Assembly: GCF_947495705.1 (NCBI RefSeq)
Contig: NZ_CANLZR010000004.1
Location: 124,001 to 188,000 of the forward strand
DNA from: an uncultured Phycicoccus sp.
GTDB lineage: Bacteria; Actinomycetota; Actinomycetes; Actinomycetales; Dermatophilaceae
Direction: 5' to 3'
DNA length: 64,000 nt
In this document: positions 43,447-50,756 of the stretch, one piece after another
Layout of the letters: every line of letters begins with the position of its first letter
How positions within the stretch are numbered: position 1 is the stretch's first letter
Translations under genes and position numbers: made by a program
The notes under the pieces: generated by a model
Told to the model about the DNA's origin: nothing
Seen by the model: only the letters and a program-made list of their open reading frames with translations
Databases searched by the model: none

Positions 43447-43456
43447 TGTCCTTACA
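43447..43456 (-). promoter_or_regulatory. Putative GntR operator, site 4 (TGTAAGGACA on minus)
   Basis: The minus strand reads TGTAAGGACA in the gap between the divergent iolG-like and GntR genes. On the minus strand a TTGACA (43441-43436) follows it. Its position allows both self-control of the regulator and control of the cassette. Confidence 0.65.
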
Positions 43457-43517
43457 TTCTGATATGAGGACCTCAGGAACGTCGGATTTCCTCACCCTCT
43501 GCTCTACAGTTCTGCTC

Positions 43518-44258
43518 GTGGACCCGCAACTGGTGAGTGTCGAGATCGACCGGGACTCCCCGGTGCCGCTGTACCACCAGCTGTCGGAGCAGCTGAGCGC
43601 CGCGATCTCGGACGGTCGGCTCCAGCCGGGTGACGCCTTCGAGAACGAGGTGGCCCTGGCCCAGCGTCTCGGCCTGTCCCGTCCGACGGTGCGGCGCGCC
43701 ATCCAGGAGATGGTCGACCAGGGGCTGCTCGTGCGCCGCCGCGGCCTCGGCACCCACGTCGCGAACCGCAAGGTGCACCGGCGGGCCGAGCTGACGAGCC
43801 TCTGGGACGACCTGCGGCGGGCAGGCCGGCACCCGAGCACCACGATCGTGCGGTTCGAGACCGTCGTCGACGAGCGGGCCGCCTCGGCCCTCGACCTCGA
43901 CCCCGACACGCCCCTGCTGCTCGTCGTGCGGGTGCGCACGGCCGATGACGACCCCGTCGCCTACATGCACAACTGGCTGCCGCCGCAGTACTCCGACATC
44001 AGCGAGGCCGAGCTCGAGGAGACCGGCCTCTACGCGGCGCTGCGCGCCCGCGGGGTGCGCCCCGTCGTCGCCCGGCAGACCTTCGGGGCCCGGATGCCGA
44101 CGAGCGCGGAGCGCAAGCACCTCGGCATCCGCGGCCAGCACCCGGTGCTGACGATGACCCGGATGGCGTTCGACGCCGCCGGCCGCGCCGTCGAGTTCGG
44201 CGACCACTGCTACCGGGCAGAGGACTACTCCATCGACATCATGGTCGACGAGCGCTGA
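43518..44258 (+). CDS. GntR-family (HutC-like) transcriptional regulator
   Basis: A 246-aa regulator: N-terminal winged helix (SPVPLYHQLSEQLSAAISDG, then NEVALAQRLGLSRPTVRRAI) and a C-terminal UTRA effector domain (LLVVRVRTADDDPVAYMHNW, EETGLYAALR, VLTMTRMAFD). GTG 43518 (DPQLVSVEIDRDSP) is chosen over an in-frame ATG at 43464 because it has the normal family length and a TACAGT box 7 nt upstream, so the mRNA is probably leaderless. It probably binds TGTMAGGACA at the five sites in the island and responds to an inositol intermediate. It plays the role of IolR in corynebacteria. Confidence 0.87.
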   Translation: MDPQLVSVEIDRDSPVPLYHQLSEQLSAAISDGRLQPGDAFENEVALAQRLGLSRPTVRRAIQEMVDQGLLVRRRGLGTHVANRKVHRRAELTSLWDDLRRAGRHPSTTIVRFETVVDERAASALDLDPDTPLLLVVRVRTADDDPVAYMHNWLPPQYSDISEAELEETGLYAALRARGVRPVVARQTFGARMPTSAERKHLGIRGQHPVLTMTRMAFDAAGRAVEFGDHCYRAEDYSIDIMVDER

Positions 44259-44273
44259 CCCCTCCCCCTGCTT

Positions 44274-44351
44274 CCCGACTTTTCATGCCAGCGTCCGCGG
44301 GACACGCCGCCTGAGCGGCGTGCCGCGCGGACCGCGGCATGAAAAGTCGGG
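44274..44351. repeat. Hairpin repeat, copy C (78 bp)
   Basis: Perfect 15-bp terminal arms CCCGACTTTTCATGC (44274-44288) and GCATGAAAAGTCGGG (44337-44351). Inner arms pair as GTCCGCGGGACACGCCGC with GCGGCGTGCCGCGCGGAC. It lies 15 bp after the GntR stop, between convergent genes, so it may serve both as a bidirectional terminator. Confidence 0.9.
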
Positions 44352-44360
44352 GTAGGGCGG

Positions 44361-44405
44361 GGTCAGGAGAGTCGGGGTCAGGAGAGTCGGGGTCAGGGGA
44401 GGCCG
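44361..44405. repeat. 15-bp tandem repeat at the end of the iolE-like gene
   Basis: Two perfect copies of GGTCAGGAGAGTCGG (44361-44375, 44376-44390) and a third partial copy (44391-44405) that carries the stop codon of the minus-strand gene. Its AGTCGG resembles the tip of the neighbouring hairpin repeat. Confidence 0.8.
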
Positions 44406-45328
44406 AGGCCTAGCGAGGCGAGGTACTCGCGGGTCCGGACGGCGATGGGCAGCGGCTGGTCCTTCGGGCAGCCGTACATGTCCTGCTCGCAGACGACGTA
44501 CAGCTCCTTGTCGAGGTCGGCGAGCGCCTCGATGAGGTCGCGCATGTCCGGCAGGCCCGCCGGGGGCGCGACGGAGACACCGGCGTGGACCGCCTTGACG
44601 AACGGCCAGTCCTCGTCGTGCGCCTGCTGGACCAGCGCCTGGTCCATGGCCTTGATGTGCACGTACGAGATGCGCTCGGGGTACTTGCGGCACAGCTCCA
44701 TCGGGTCGCCGGCGCCGTAGACGATGTGCCCGGTGTCGAGGCAGAAGCCCACGTACTCGGGGTCGGTGGCCTCGAAGATCCGGTCGATGTCCGCCGGGGT
44801 CTCGATGTGGCTATCACCGTGCGGGTGCAGCACCATCTTCAGGCCGTAGTCCTCCTTCATGATCCGGCCCAGGCGGTCGGCGTTGCGGACGTAGAGGTTC
44901 CAGGCGTCCGTCGTGAGGACCTTGTCGTCGATGTACGCGCCGGTCTTCTCGTCGCGGAACATCGGGGGCAGGTGGACGACGTACTCGGCGCCGACGGCGG
45001 CGTGCGTCTCACCGATCGCACGGAAGAGCGTCTCGGTATCGGCCCAGGCCTCCTCCTTGTGCAGGATGCCCCAGCCGGTGCCGGCGACGACCCGGAAGCC
45101 CCGGGCGTCCATCTCGGCCTTGAGCCGGGCCGGGTCGGTCGGGAAGTAGCCGAAGGGGCCGGTCTCCATGACCGAGAAGCCGGCCTCCGCCATCTCGTCG
45201 AGGGCGACGCCCCAGTCGATCTGCTTCTCGTCCTGCGGGAACCAGACCCCCCACTGGTCGGGGCACACCCCGAGCGTGAGCTTCGAGTAGCGCGGGTCGG
45301 TGGTGTTGCGGGCCTTGGACTCGGGCAC
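44393..45328 (-). CDS. IolE-like TIM-barrel protein (second inosose dehydratase candidate)
   Basis: A 311-aa AP-endonuclease-2 family protein: LGVCPDQWGVWF and FSVMETGPFGYFPTDPARL at the start, MVLHPHGDSHIETP, GFCLDTGHIVYG and YVHIKAMDQ as metal-site segments. It matches inosose dehydratase/2-keto-inositol dehydratase type proteins. GTG 45328 has AAAGGA 7 nt upstream. It is transcribed alone, with GntR-type site 5 just upstream, and probably supplies the dehydratase step missing from cassette 2. Hairpin repeats C and D flank the gene. Confidence 0.84.
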   Translation of the reverse strand: MPESKARNTTDPRYSKLTLGVCPDQWGVWFPQDEKQIDWGVALDEMAEAGFSVMETGPFGYFPTDPARLKAEMDARGFRVVAGTGWGILHKEEAWADTETLFRAIGETHAAVGAEYVVHLPPMFRDEKTGAYIDDKVLTTDAWNLYVRNADRLGRIMKEDYGLKMVLHPHGDSHIETPADIDRIFEATDPEYVGFCLDTGHIVYGAGDPMELCRKYPERISYVHIKAMDQALVQQAHDEDWPFVKAVHAGVSVAPPAGLPDMRDLIEALADLDKELYVVCEQDMYGCPKDQPLPIAVRTREYLASLGLGLP

Positions 45329-45361
45329 GGCGGGGTCCTTTCACGGACGTGCGACAGCAAA

Positions 45362-45371
45362 TGTCAGGTCA
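45362..45371. promoter_or_regulatory. Putative GntR operator, site 5 (TGTCAGGTCA)
   Basis: TGTCAGGTCA in the leader of the minus-strand iolE-like gene at 45328, 34 bp from its start, followed by TACTGTCAT. One base differs from the consensus TGTMAGGACA. Confidence 0.5.
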
Positions 45372-45424
45372 TACTGTCATAGCCGGGACGCAGATCCCAG
45401 GGTCAGGACGAGCCGACCCGGTTT

Positions 45425-45502
45425 CCCCACTTTTCATGCCCGCGTCCGCGGGACACCCCGCCGGAACGGCGGGTCGCGCGGACGCCAGCATGAGAAGTCG
45501 GG
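45425..45502. repeat. Hairpin repeat, copy D (78 bp)
   Basis: Arms CCCCACTTTTCATGC (45425-45439) and GCATGAGAAGTCGGG (45488-45502), with two mismatches between them, and inner arms GTCCGCGGGACACCCCGCCG and CGGCGGGTCGCGCGGAC. This is the most degenerate copy. It sits between two divergent genes, not after a stop codon, upstream of lysS. Confidence 0.88.
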
Positions 45503-45553
45503 GAGGGGTGGACGGTGACGCCGGGCCCTCGGCACCTCGTAGGCTTGACCCTC

Positions 45554-47056
45554 GTGACCGATGCACCCGCCCCGCCCGTCGCCGAGGCCGACGTCCCCGA
45601 GCAGATGCGCGTGCGCCGTGAGAAGCGCGACCGCATCCTCGCCGGTGGCGCGCAGGCGTACCCGGTGTCGGTCCCCCGCACCCACTCCCTCGCCGAGGTC
45701 CGCGACGGCTGGGGGCACCTCGAGCAGGGCGAGGAGACCCAGGACGTCGTCGGGGTCGCCGGCCGCGTGGTCTTCATCCGCAACACCGGCAAGCTGGCGT
45801 TCGCGACGCTCCAGGAGGGGGTCGGCACCCGGCTCCAGGTGATGCTCAGCCTCGCCGAGGTCGGCGAGGACCGGCTCGCCGCCTGGAAGAGCGATGTCGA
45901 CCTCGGCGACCACGTCGCCGTCGAGGGCCGGGTCATCAGCTCGCGCCGCGGTGAGCTGTCGGTCATGGCGACCGGATGGGGCATGGCGAGCAAGGCCCTG
46001 CGCCCCCTGCCGGTGCTGCACAAGGAGCTGTCGGAGGAGTCCCGGGTCCGGCAGCGCTACGCCGACCTCGTCGTGCGCCAGGAGGCGCGCGACATGGTCC
46101 GCACCAAGGCGACGGCGCTGCGCGCCATCCGCGGGGTCCTCGAGGGCCAGGACTACGTCGAGGTCGAGACCCCGGTGATCCAGACCGTCCACGGCGGGGC
46201 CGCCGCCCGGCCGTTCCGCACCCACATGAACGCCTTCGACCACCCGATGGTCCTGCGCATCGCCCTCGAGCTCAATCTCAAGAAGGCCGTCGTCGGCGGG
46301 GTCGACCGGGTGTACGAGATGGGCCGGATCTTCCGTAACGAGGGTGTCGACGCGACGCACTCCCCTGAGTTCACGATGCTCGAGGCCTATCAGGCCTGGG
46401 GCGACCAGCGCACGATCGGCGCCCTGATGCGCGACCTCTACCTCGGGGTCGCCGACGCTCTCGGCTCCCGCCAGGTCGAGACCCCGGCGGGCACGGTGGA
46501 CCTCGACGGCGAGTGGCGGTGGCTGCCCGTGTACGACGCCGTCAGCGAGGTCGTCGGCGAGACCGTGACGCTGGAGACGCCGAAGGAGACGCTGCTCGGG
46601 TACGCCGAGCGGCACGGCGTCGAGGTCGACCCGGCACTGGAGAAGGACAAGATCTTCCTCGAGCTGCTCGGCGAGCTCGTCGAGCCTCGCCTTCTGCAGC
46701 CGACCTTCCTGTGCGACTACCCCGCCATCGCCCAGCCGCTGGCCCGCCCGCACCGCGACACCCCGGGCCTCATCGAGGCCTGGGACCTCATCATCGGCGG
46801 AGTCGAGCGGGGCACCGGCTTCTCCGAGCTCGTCGACCCCGTCATCCAGCGGAAGGTCCTCACCGACCAGTCCCTGCGCGCCGCCGGCGGCGACCCCGAG
46901 GCGATGCAGCTGGACGAGGACTTCCTGCGCGCCCTGGAGTACGGCGCCCCGCCGATGGGCGGGCTGGGGCTCGGCGTCGACCGGCTCGTCATGTTCTTCA
47001 CCGGGGCGAACATCCGCGAGACCATCCTGTTCCCGCACCTGAAGCCGGAGGCCTGA
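45554..47056 (+). CDS. lysS: Lysyl-tRNA synthetase, class II
   Basis: Charges tRNA-Lys with lysine; 500 aa, the normal length. The anticodon-binding OB domain runs to about residue 150 (VVFIRNTGKLAFATLQEG), and the catalytic domain has motif 2 (YEMGRIFRNEGVDATHSPEF) and motif 3 (GLGLGVDRLVMFFTG). GTG 45554 is chosen from family length and a TAGGCT box 8 nt upstream, without a ribosome-binding site. It is followed after 2 bp by a small membrane protein gene. Confidence 0.95.
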   Translation: MTDAPAPPVAEADVPEQMRVRREKRDRILAGGAQAYPVSVPRTHSLAEVRDGWGHLEQGEETQDVVGVAGRVVFIRNTGKLAFATLQEGVGTRLQVMLSLAEVGEDRLAAWKSDVDLGDHVAVEGRVISSRRGELSVMATGWGMASKALRPLPVLHKELSEESRVRQRYADLVVRQEARDMVRTKATALRAIRGVLEGQDYVEVETPVIQTVHGGAAARPFRTHMNAFDHPMVLRIALELNLKKAVVGGVDRVYEMGRIFRNEGVDATHSPEFTMLEAYQAWGDQRTIGALMRDLYLGVADALGSRQVETPAGTVDLDGEWRWLPVYDAVSEVVGETVTLETPKETLLGYAERHGVEVDPALEKDKIFLELLGELVEPRLLQPTFLCDYPAIAQPLARPHRDTPGLIEAWDLIIGGVERGTGFSELVDPVIQRKVLTDQSLRAAGGDPEAMQLDEDFLRALEYGAPPMGGLGLGVDRLVMFFTGANIRETILFPHLKPEA

Positions 47057-47058
47057 GC

Positions 47059-47253
47059 ATGGACGCCCTCCTCCCCTATGTGGCCGCCCTCGTCCCGACG
47101 ATCGTCGTCGCCGCGTTCTTCTACGCGATCATCAAGCGGATGATCGAGGGCGACCGGCGTGAGCGGCTGGCGCAGCGGCGCTTCGAGAAGGGTGCGGACG
47201 GGCACGAGAATGCCGGCGACAATGGGCCCGAGACGCCCACTGCCGACGACTGA
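47059..47253 (+). CDS. Small single-pass membrane protein downstream of lysS
   Basis: A 64-aa protein with one TM segment (YVAALVPTIVVAAFFYAII) and a hydrophilic, acidic tail (RRERLAQRRFEKGADG...). Small proteins of this kind follow lysS in many actinobacteria; the function is unknown to me. It starts 2 bp after the lysS stop, so it is co-translated. Confidence 0.75.
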   Translation: MDALLPYVAALVPTIVVAAFFYAIIKRMIEGDRRERLAQRRFEKGADGHENAGDNGPETPTADD

Positions 47254-47262
47254 CGTCGCATC

Positions 47263-47278
47263 TGCGGAGGATTCCGCA
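47263..47278. promoter_or_regulatory. Palindrome upstream of lsr2
   Basis: TGCGGA-GGAT-TCCGCA, followed by another TTCCGCA at 47284-47290, in the 140-bp gap before lsr2. It may be an operator. A weak end signal for the lysS unit is the alternative. Confidence 0.35.
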
Positions 47279-47299
47279 CGAGATTCCGCAATCCTGCTC

Positions 47300-47327
47300 T
47301 TTACTCCGCCTTTACCTTGCCTATACG
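47300..47327 (+). promoter_or_regulatory. Probable lsr2 promoter
   Basis: TTTACT (47300-47305), a 16-bp spacer and TATACG (47322-47327) in an AT-richer gap. The leader of about 60 nt carries GAAGGA before ATG 47394. Confidence 0.4.
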
Positions 47328-47393
47328 CTCTTCATACCCCGATGGTGCATCCTCGATGTGCTCCCACGAAAACCCACCCCGAAGGACACCCAG

Positions 47394-47720
47394 ATGGCCA
47401 AGAAGGTGCAGGTCCTGCTCGTCGACGACGTCGACAAGGAGTCGGCCGCCGATGAGACCGTGACGTTCGCCCTCGACGGCGTGAGCTACGAGATCGACCT
47501 CACGGCGGAGAACGCCGCCAAGCTGCGCGACTCCCTCGCGCTGTGGATCGGGCACGCCGAGCGCACCGGCGGCCGGCGCACCTCCAGGGCCTCCGGGCGT
47601 GGCGGCCGTCGTGACGTCGGCGCCATCCGCGAGTGGGCCCGCGCCAACGGGTACGACATCAGCGATCGCGGCCGCATCTCCACCGAGGTCCAGGAGGCCT
47701 ACGAGAAGGCCAACTCCTGA
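47394..47720 (+). CDS. lsr2: Lsr2 nucleoid-associated protein
   Basis: The H-NS-like DNA-bridging and gene-silencing protein of actinobacteria, 108 aa. The N-terminal dimerisation domain (KKVQVLLVDDVDKESAADETVTF) and C-terminal AT-hook-like domain with RGR-type minor-groove motifs (SGRGGRRD, then IREWARANGYDISDRGRI) are complete. ATG 47394 is chosen because GAAGGA is 8 nt upstream and the family starts MAKKVQV. Confidence 0.95.
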   Translation: MAKKVQVLLVDDVDKESAADETVTFALDGVSYEIDLTAENAAKLRDSLALWIGHAERTGGRRTSRASGRGGRRDVGAIREWARANGYDISDRGRISTEVQEAYEKANS

Positions 47721-47779
47721 CCCCCGGACACCCGTCCGACGCGGCGGCGGCTCCCGACCCCGGGGCCGCCGCCGCGCGC

Positions 47780-48385
47780 ATGTCCGCGCAGCAGGCCTGG
47801 CTGCACTTCAGCGCCGGCGGCCCACCGCTGCCGCACCGCCTGGACACCGAACCCGAAGCCTGGCAACGGGGCCTGTCCCGGCTCCACGCCCGCTGGTACG
47901 ACGGGACAGCGCCCCCCGGCGTCGCCGCCGTCTTCGTCCTCCAGTGGCTGCTCCAGCTGCCGGCTCACACCGCGGCGCATGCAGCCGCCGCAGGGCCGTG
48001 GCGGGCTGCGGACCTCGCCGACCTCACCTTCACCGTCGGCTCCACCCTCGTCCCCACCGCCGTCCGGCTCGCCCGGATCGTGCCGGACCCCCGCGACGTG
48101 GACAGCCGGCTCGACGAGGCGGAACGCGACTACCGCGCCGTGGCGGCACCCCTTGCCGACCGGTACCCGGCGCTCGTCCCGCTCGGGCCGCGGACCCGGC
48201 ACGCCCTCGTCGACGACATGTGGGCTGCGGCCCGCCAGGAGGCCGAGACCGTCCTCGGACGCGCCCGGGCCGGCGTCCTCGAGCGGGCCTCGTGCTGCCT
48301 CATCTACGCCCTCCCCGGCTGCGTCGAATGCGCCGGCTGCCCACGGAACCGTAGCGAATCCGGACCGGGCCGAAAGGCACGCTGA
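47780..48385 (+). CDS. FhuF-like (2Fe-2S) protein, possible ferric reductase
   Basis: A 201-aa protein whose C-terminus has the FhuF pattern C-C-x10-C-x2-C: C172, C173, C184 and C187, with an extra C181. FhuF-type proteins hold a 2Fe-2S cluster and reduce ferric siderophores. The N-terminal two thirds are Ala-rich and helical (LQWLLQLPAHTAAHAAA). The start at ATG 47780 is 60 bp after lsr2. Iron reduction is inferred from the cysteine pattern only. Confidence 0.7.
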   Translation: MSAQQAWLHFSAGGPPLPHRLDTEPEAWQRGLSRLHARWYDGTAPPGVAAVFVLQWLLQLPAHTAAHAAAAGPWRAADLADLTFTVGSTLVPTAVRLARIVPDPRDVDSRLDEAERDYRAVAAPLADRYPALVPLGPRTRHALVDDMWAAARQEAETVLGRARAGVLERASCCLIYALPGCVECAGCPRNRSESGPGRKAR

Positions 48386-48516
48386 CCACCGCGAGGATCG
48401 TCCAGACGGTCCCGGGAAATGCCGTGGGAATGGTCGCGGCGCACGATTCCGAAGGCGTCGGACCCGCCGGTGCCGGTGCCGGCGATATGCGGGGTGCGTT
48501 CTCGGCGGGCCACCAC

Positions 48517-48783
48517 TCAGCCGGTGTCGTCGCGGACCCACCGGCCGTCATCCCACCGGTGGACGACCGCCCGGACCCCCGTCGACGTCGAGGCCGGGAG
48601 GGCCGTCGGGGAGCGGGCGGTGACGACCGGGCGGGGGCGGTCGTCGACGATCCCCGCGGCGGCCGCGGTGGCCGCGGGCAGCGCGACGGTCCCGACGAGC
48701 GCGACGGCGGCGGCGGACGTCACCGCCCCGGCGACGCGCCGAACGGTGAGGCGGGCGGATCGGGTGCGGCTGGTCCTGGTCAT
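48517..48783 (-). CDS. Small secreted protein, hypothetical
   Basis: An 88-aa reading frame with a convincing signal peptide: basic start (MTRTSRTRSARLTVRR), hydrophobic GAVTSAAAVALVGTVALPA, and an ATAAAAG cleavage site. The mature part is about 45 residues (DDRPRPVV... VVHRWDDGRWVRDDTG). No ribosome-binding site is clear, and I recognise no family. It is kept because the signal peptide is unlikely by chance, but it could be a spurious frame. Confidence 0.45.
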   Translation of the reverse strand: MTRTSRTRSARLTVRRVAGAVTSAAAVALVGTVALPAATAAAAGIVDDRPRPVVTARSPTALPASTSTGVRAVVHRWDDGRWVRDDTG

Positions 48784-48870
48784 GGATCCAGCGTCGCGCG
48801 CGGACGGATGACCGGCCTGTGCGGCCGCTGTGCGGTGGGTGTGCCGCCCCTGCCCGGGCAGCTATGGCAG

Positions 48871-49749
48871 CTACGGCAGGTCGGCGATCAGGTCCCCGTG
48901 CTCCGCGAGGCGGTCGAGGACGTCGTCGAACATCAGCTGGGTCAGGGCGGCCGGGTCCTGCGCGCCGGCCTCCACCTCGGCCCACGTCCGGGGGGCGGCG
49001 ACGTGGGGCAGCTCGCGACCGCGCAGCGAGTAGGGACTGATCGTCGTCTTCGCCGCGACGTTCTGGCTCCAGTCGAGGAACACCTTGCCCGGACGCAGGC
49101 TCTTCGTCATCTTCCAGAGGATCAGGCCCGGGTGCTTCTTCGTCAGCTCCTGGGCGAGCTGCTGCGCGAGGTCGCGGACCTCCTCGGACGTGAGGTCACC
49201 TCCGAGCCCCGCGTACAGCTGCATGCCCTTGCTGCCGGAGGTGACGGGGTAGAGGTCCAGCCCGAGCCGGTCGAGCCGGTCGCGGACGATGAGGGCGACC
49301 TGGGCGCACTCGTGGAGTCCCGCGGGCTTTCCCGGGTCGAGGTCGATGACGAGCCGGTTCGGGTTCTCGGGGTCGCCCTCCTCGTCCACCGTCCACTGGG
49401 GCACGTGCAGCTCGAGGGAGTTGAGGTTGACGAGGTAGGTCAGCTCGGCGACCCCGGTGACGAGCGGGTAGGTGACGTCGTCGACGGGCACCCTCGGCAG
49501 CCAGGACGGCGCCCCCGACGGCAGGTTCTTCTCGAAGAACTGCTGGTCCTCGACCCCGTGGGGCCAGCGGACCCGGGTGACCGGCCGCCCGGCGAGATGC
49601 GGCAGCAGGACGTCCGCCACGCGGGCGTAGTAGTCGAGCACCTCACCCTTGGTGGTCTCGGTGGCGGGGTACATCACCTTGTCGAGGCTCGTCAGCCGGA
49701 GCCGGCGCCCCGCCACCTCGACCCTCGTGACCTGGGGGTCAGCCGCCAT
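48871..49749 (-). CDS. LigD-type polymerase (PolDom) for NHEJ
   Basis: A 292-aa archaeo-eukaryotic primase-type polymerase that fills or extends DNA ends with ribo- or deoxynucleotides in Ku-dependent end joining. The catalytic Asp pair is D136 and D138 (VIDLDPGK), with TSLDKVMYP, VEDQQFFEKNLP and SGSKGMQLY as other family blocks. It is encoded separately from the ligase, whose 3' end it overlaps by 11 bp. There is no phosphoesterase domain. Confidence 0.92.
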   Translation of the reverse strand: MAADPQVTRVEVAGRRLRLTSLDKVMYPATETTKGEVLDYYARVADVLLPHLAGRPVTRVRWPHGVEDQQFFEKNLPSGAPSWLPRVPVDDVTYPLVTGVAELTYLVNLNSLELHVPQWTVDEEGDPENPNRLVIDLDPGKPAGLHECAQVALIVRDRLDRLGLDLYPVTSGSKGMQLYAGLGGDLTSEEVRDLAQQLAQELTKKHPGLILWKMTKSLRPGKVFLDWSQNVAAKTTISPYSLRGRELPHVAAPRTWAEVEAGAQDPAALTQLMFDDVLDRLAEHGDLIADLP

Positions 49750-50695
49750 CGCCGACCTCCTGCAGATCCTCGGGCGTGAGGTCGTGGCGGACCCCCAGGT
49801 AGCTCGGCTGGCGCAGCCGGTGGGCGGCCGTCAGCTGCAGGGTGCGCACCTCCACGACGACGCGCGGCTCGACCCACGTCGTCCCGGAGGCGTCGACTCG
49901 CGGCACCTCGTCGGAGAACGGGGACCCCTGCCGCCCGGCACCACGCAACCGGCGGAGCAGCGCCACACCGGCCGAGCCGGCGAGCCCGGACCCGACCCGC
50001 CCTGCGTACCGCCACCCTCCGTCGCCGTCGGGAAGCCCAACGAGGACGGCCCCGAGCCGGTCACCCGACGACGCCCCGGACCCCGCCTCGGGTCGCCATC
50101 CCCCGACCACGACCGAGTACGTCCGGCGATGCGCCACCTTGCGCCAGTCCGCCGACCGCCGACCCGGGGTGTACGCCGCGCTGCGGCGCTTGCTCACGAC
50201 GCCTTCGAGTCCCTGCTCGCCGGTGACCCGCAGCAGCACGTCCCCGTCGTCGTGGACCTCCGGCACCTGCCACGACCGACCGTCGAGCTCGAGCTTCTCG
50301 AGGAGCGCCCGGCGCGCGCTCCACGGCTGCCCGGTGAGGTCCTGACCGAAGAGCCGCAGGAGGTCGAACACCATGAGCGTCACGGGCCGGCTGCGCGCGA
50401 GCCGCTCGGCCCGGCGCCGTTCCCCCACGTGCATCCGCTCGGTCAGGGCGTGGAAGCTCGGCAGGCCGTCGTCGAGCGCGACGACCTCGCCGTCGAGCAG
50501 CAGGTCGTCGTAGGTGTCGGCGAGCGCGTCGAGCTCGGGGAAGGCGGCCGTGACGTCCCGCTCGGTCCGCGAGGTGACGGTGACCCGGCCACCCCGGACG
50601 TCGACGAGCACGCGCATGCCGTCCCACTTGACCTCGTGCACCCACTGCGGGCCGTGCGGCGGGGCGTCCGCGGCGGTCGCGAGCATCGGGCGCAT
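49739..50695 (-). CDS. ATP-dependent DNA ligase, LigD-type ligase domain
   Basis: A 318-aa ligase with an adenylation domain and OB domain. The AMP-binding lysine is K23 in VKWDGMR; DGEVV (motif III), EGVVSKR (motif IV) and ADWRKV (motif V) follow. A linked OB domain is seen near RTYSVVVGGW to DEVPRVDAS. It seals ends in NHEJ. The polymerase gene follows on the same strand with an 11-bp overlap. The TOPRIM gene is divergent, 61 bp away. Confidence 0.92.
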   Translation of the reverse strand: MRPMLATAADAPPHGPQWVHEVKWDGMRVLVDVRGGRVTVTSRTERDVTAAFPELDALADTYDDLLLDGEVVALDDGLPSFHALTERMHVGERRRAERLARSRPVTLMVFDLLRLFGQDLTGQPWSARRALLEKLELDGRSWQVPEVHDDGDVLLRVTGEQGLEGVVSKRRSAAYTPGRRSADWRKVAHRRTYSVVVGGWRPEAGSGASSGDRLGAVLVGLPDGDGGWRYAGRVGSGLAGSAGVALLRRLRGAGRQGSPFSDEVPRVDASGTTWVEPRVVVEVRTLQLTAAHRLRQPSYLGVRHDLTPEDLQEVGDGG

Positions 50696-50756
50696 GGCTC
50701 CATCCTGCCGCCTCGAGCGGCTGACGCGTCGGCGATCGCTCGGCTAGCGTCACGGC

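Noticed and set aside
44361-44405. CRISPR-like array
   Set aside because: The 15-bp units are directly adjacent with no spacers, and no cas gene is in the window.
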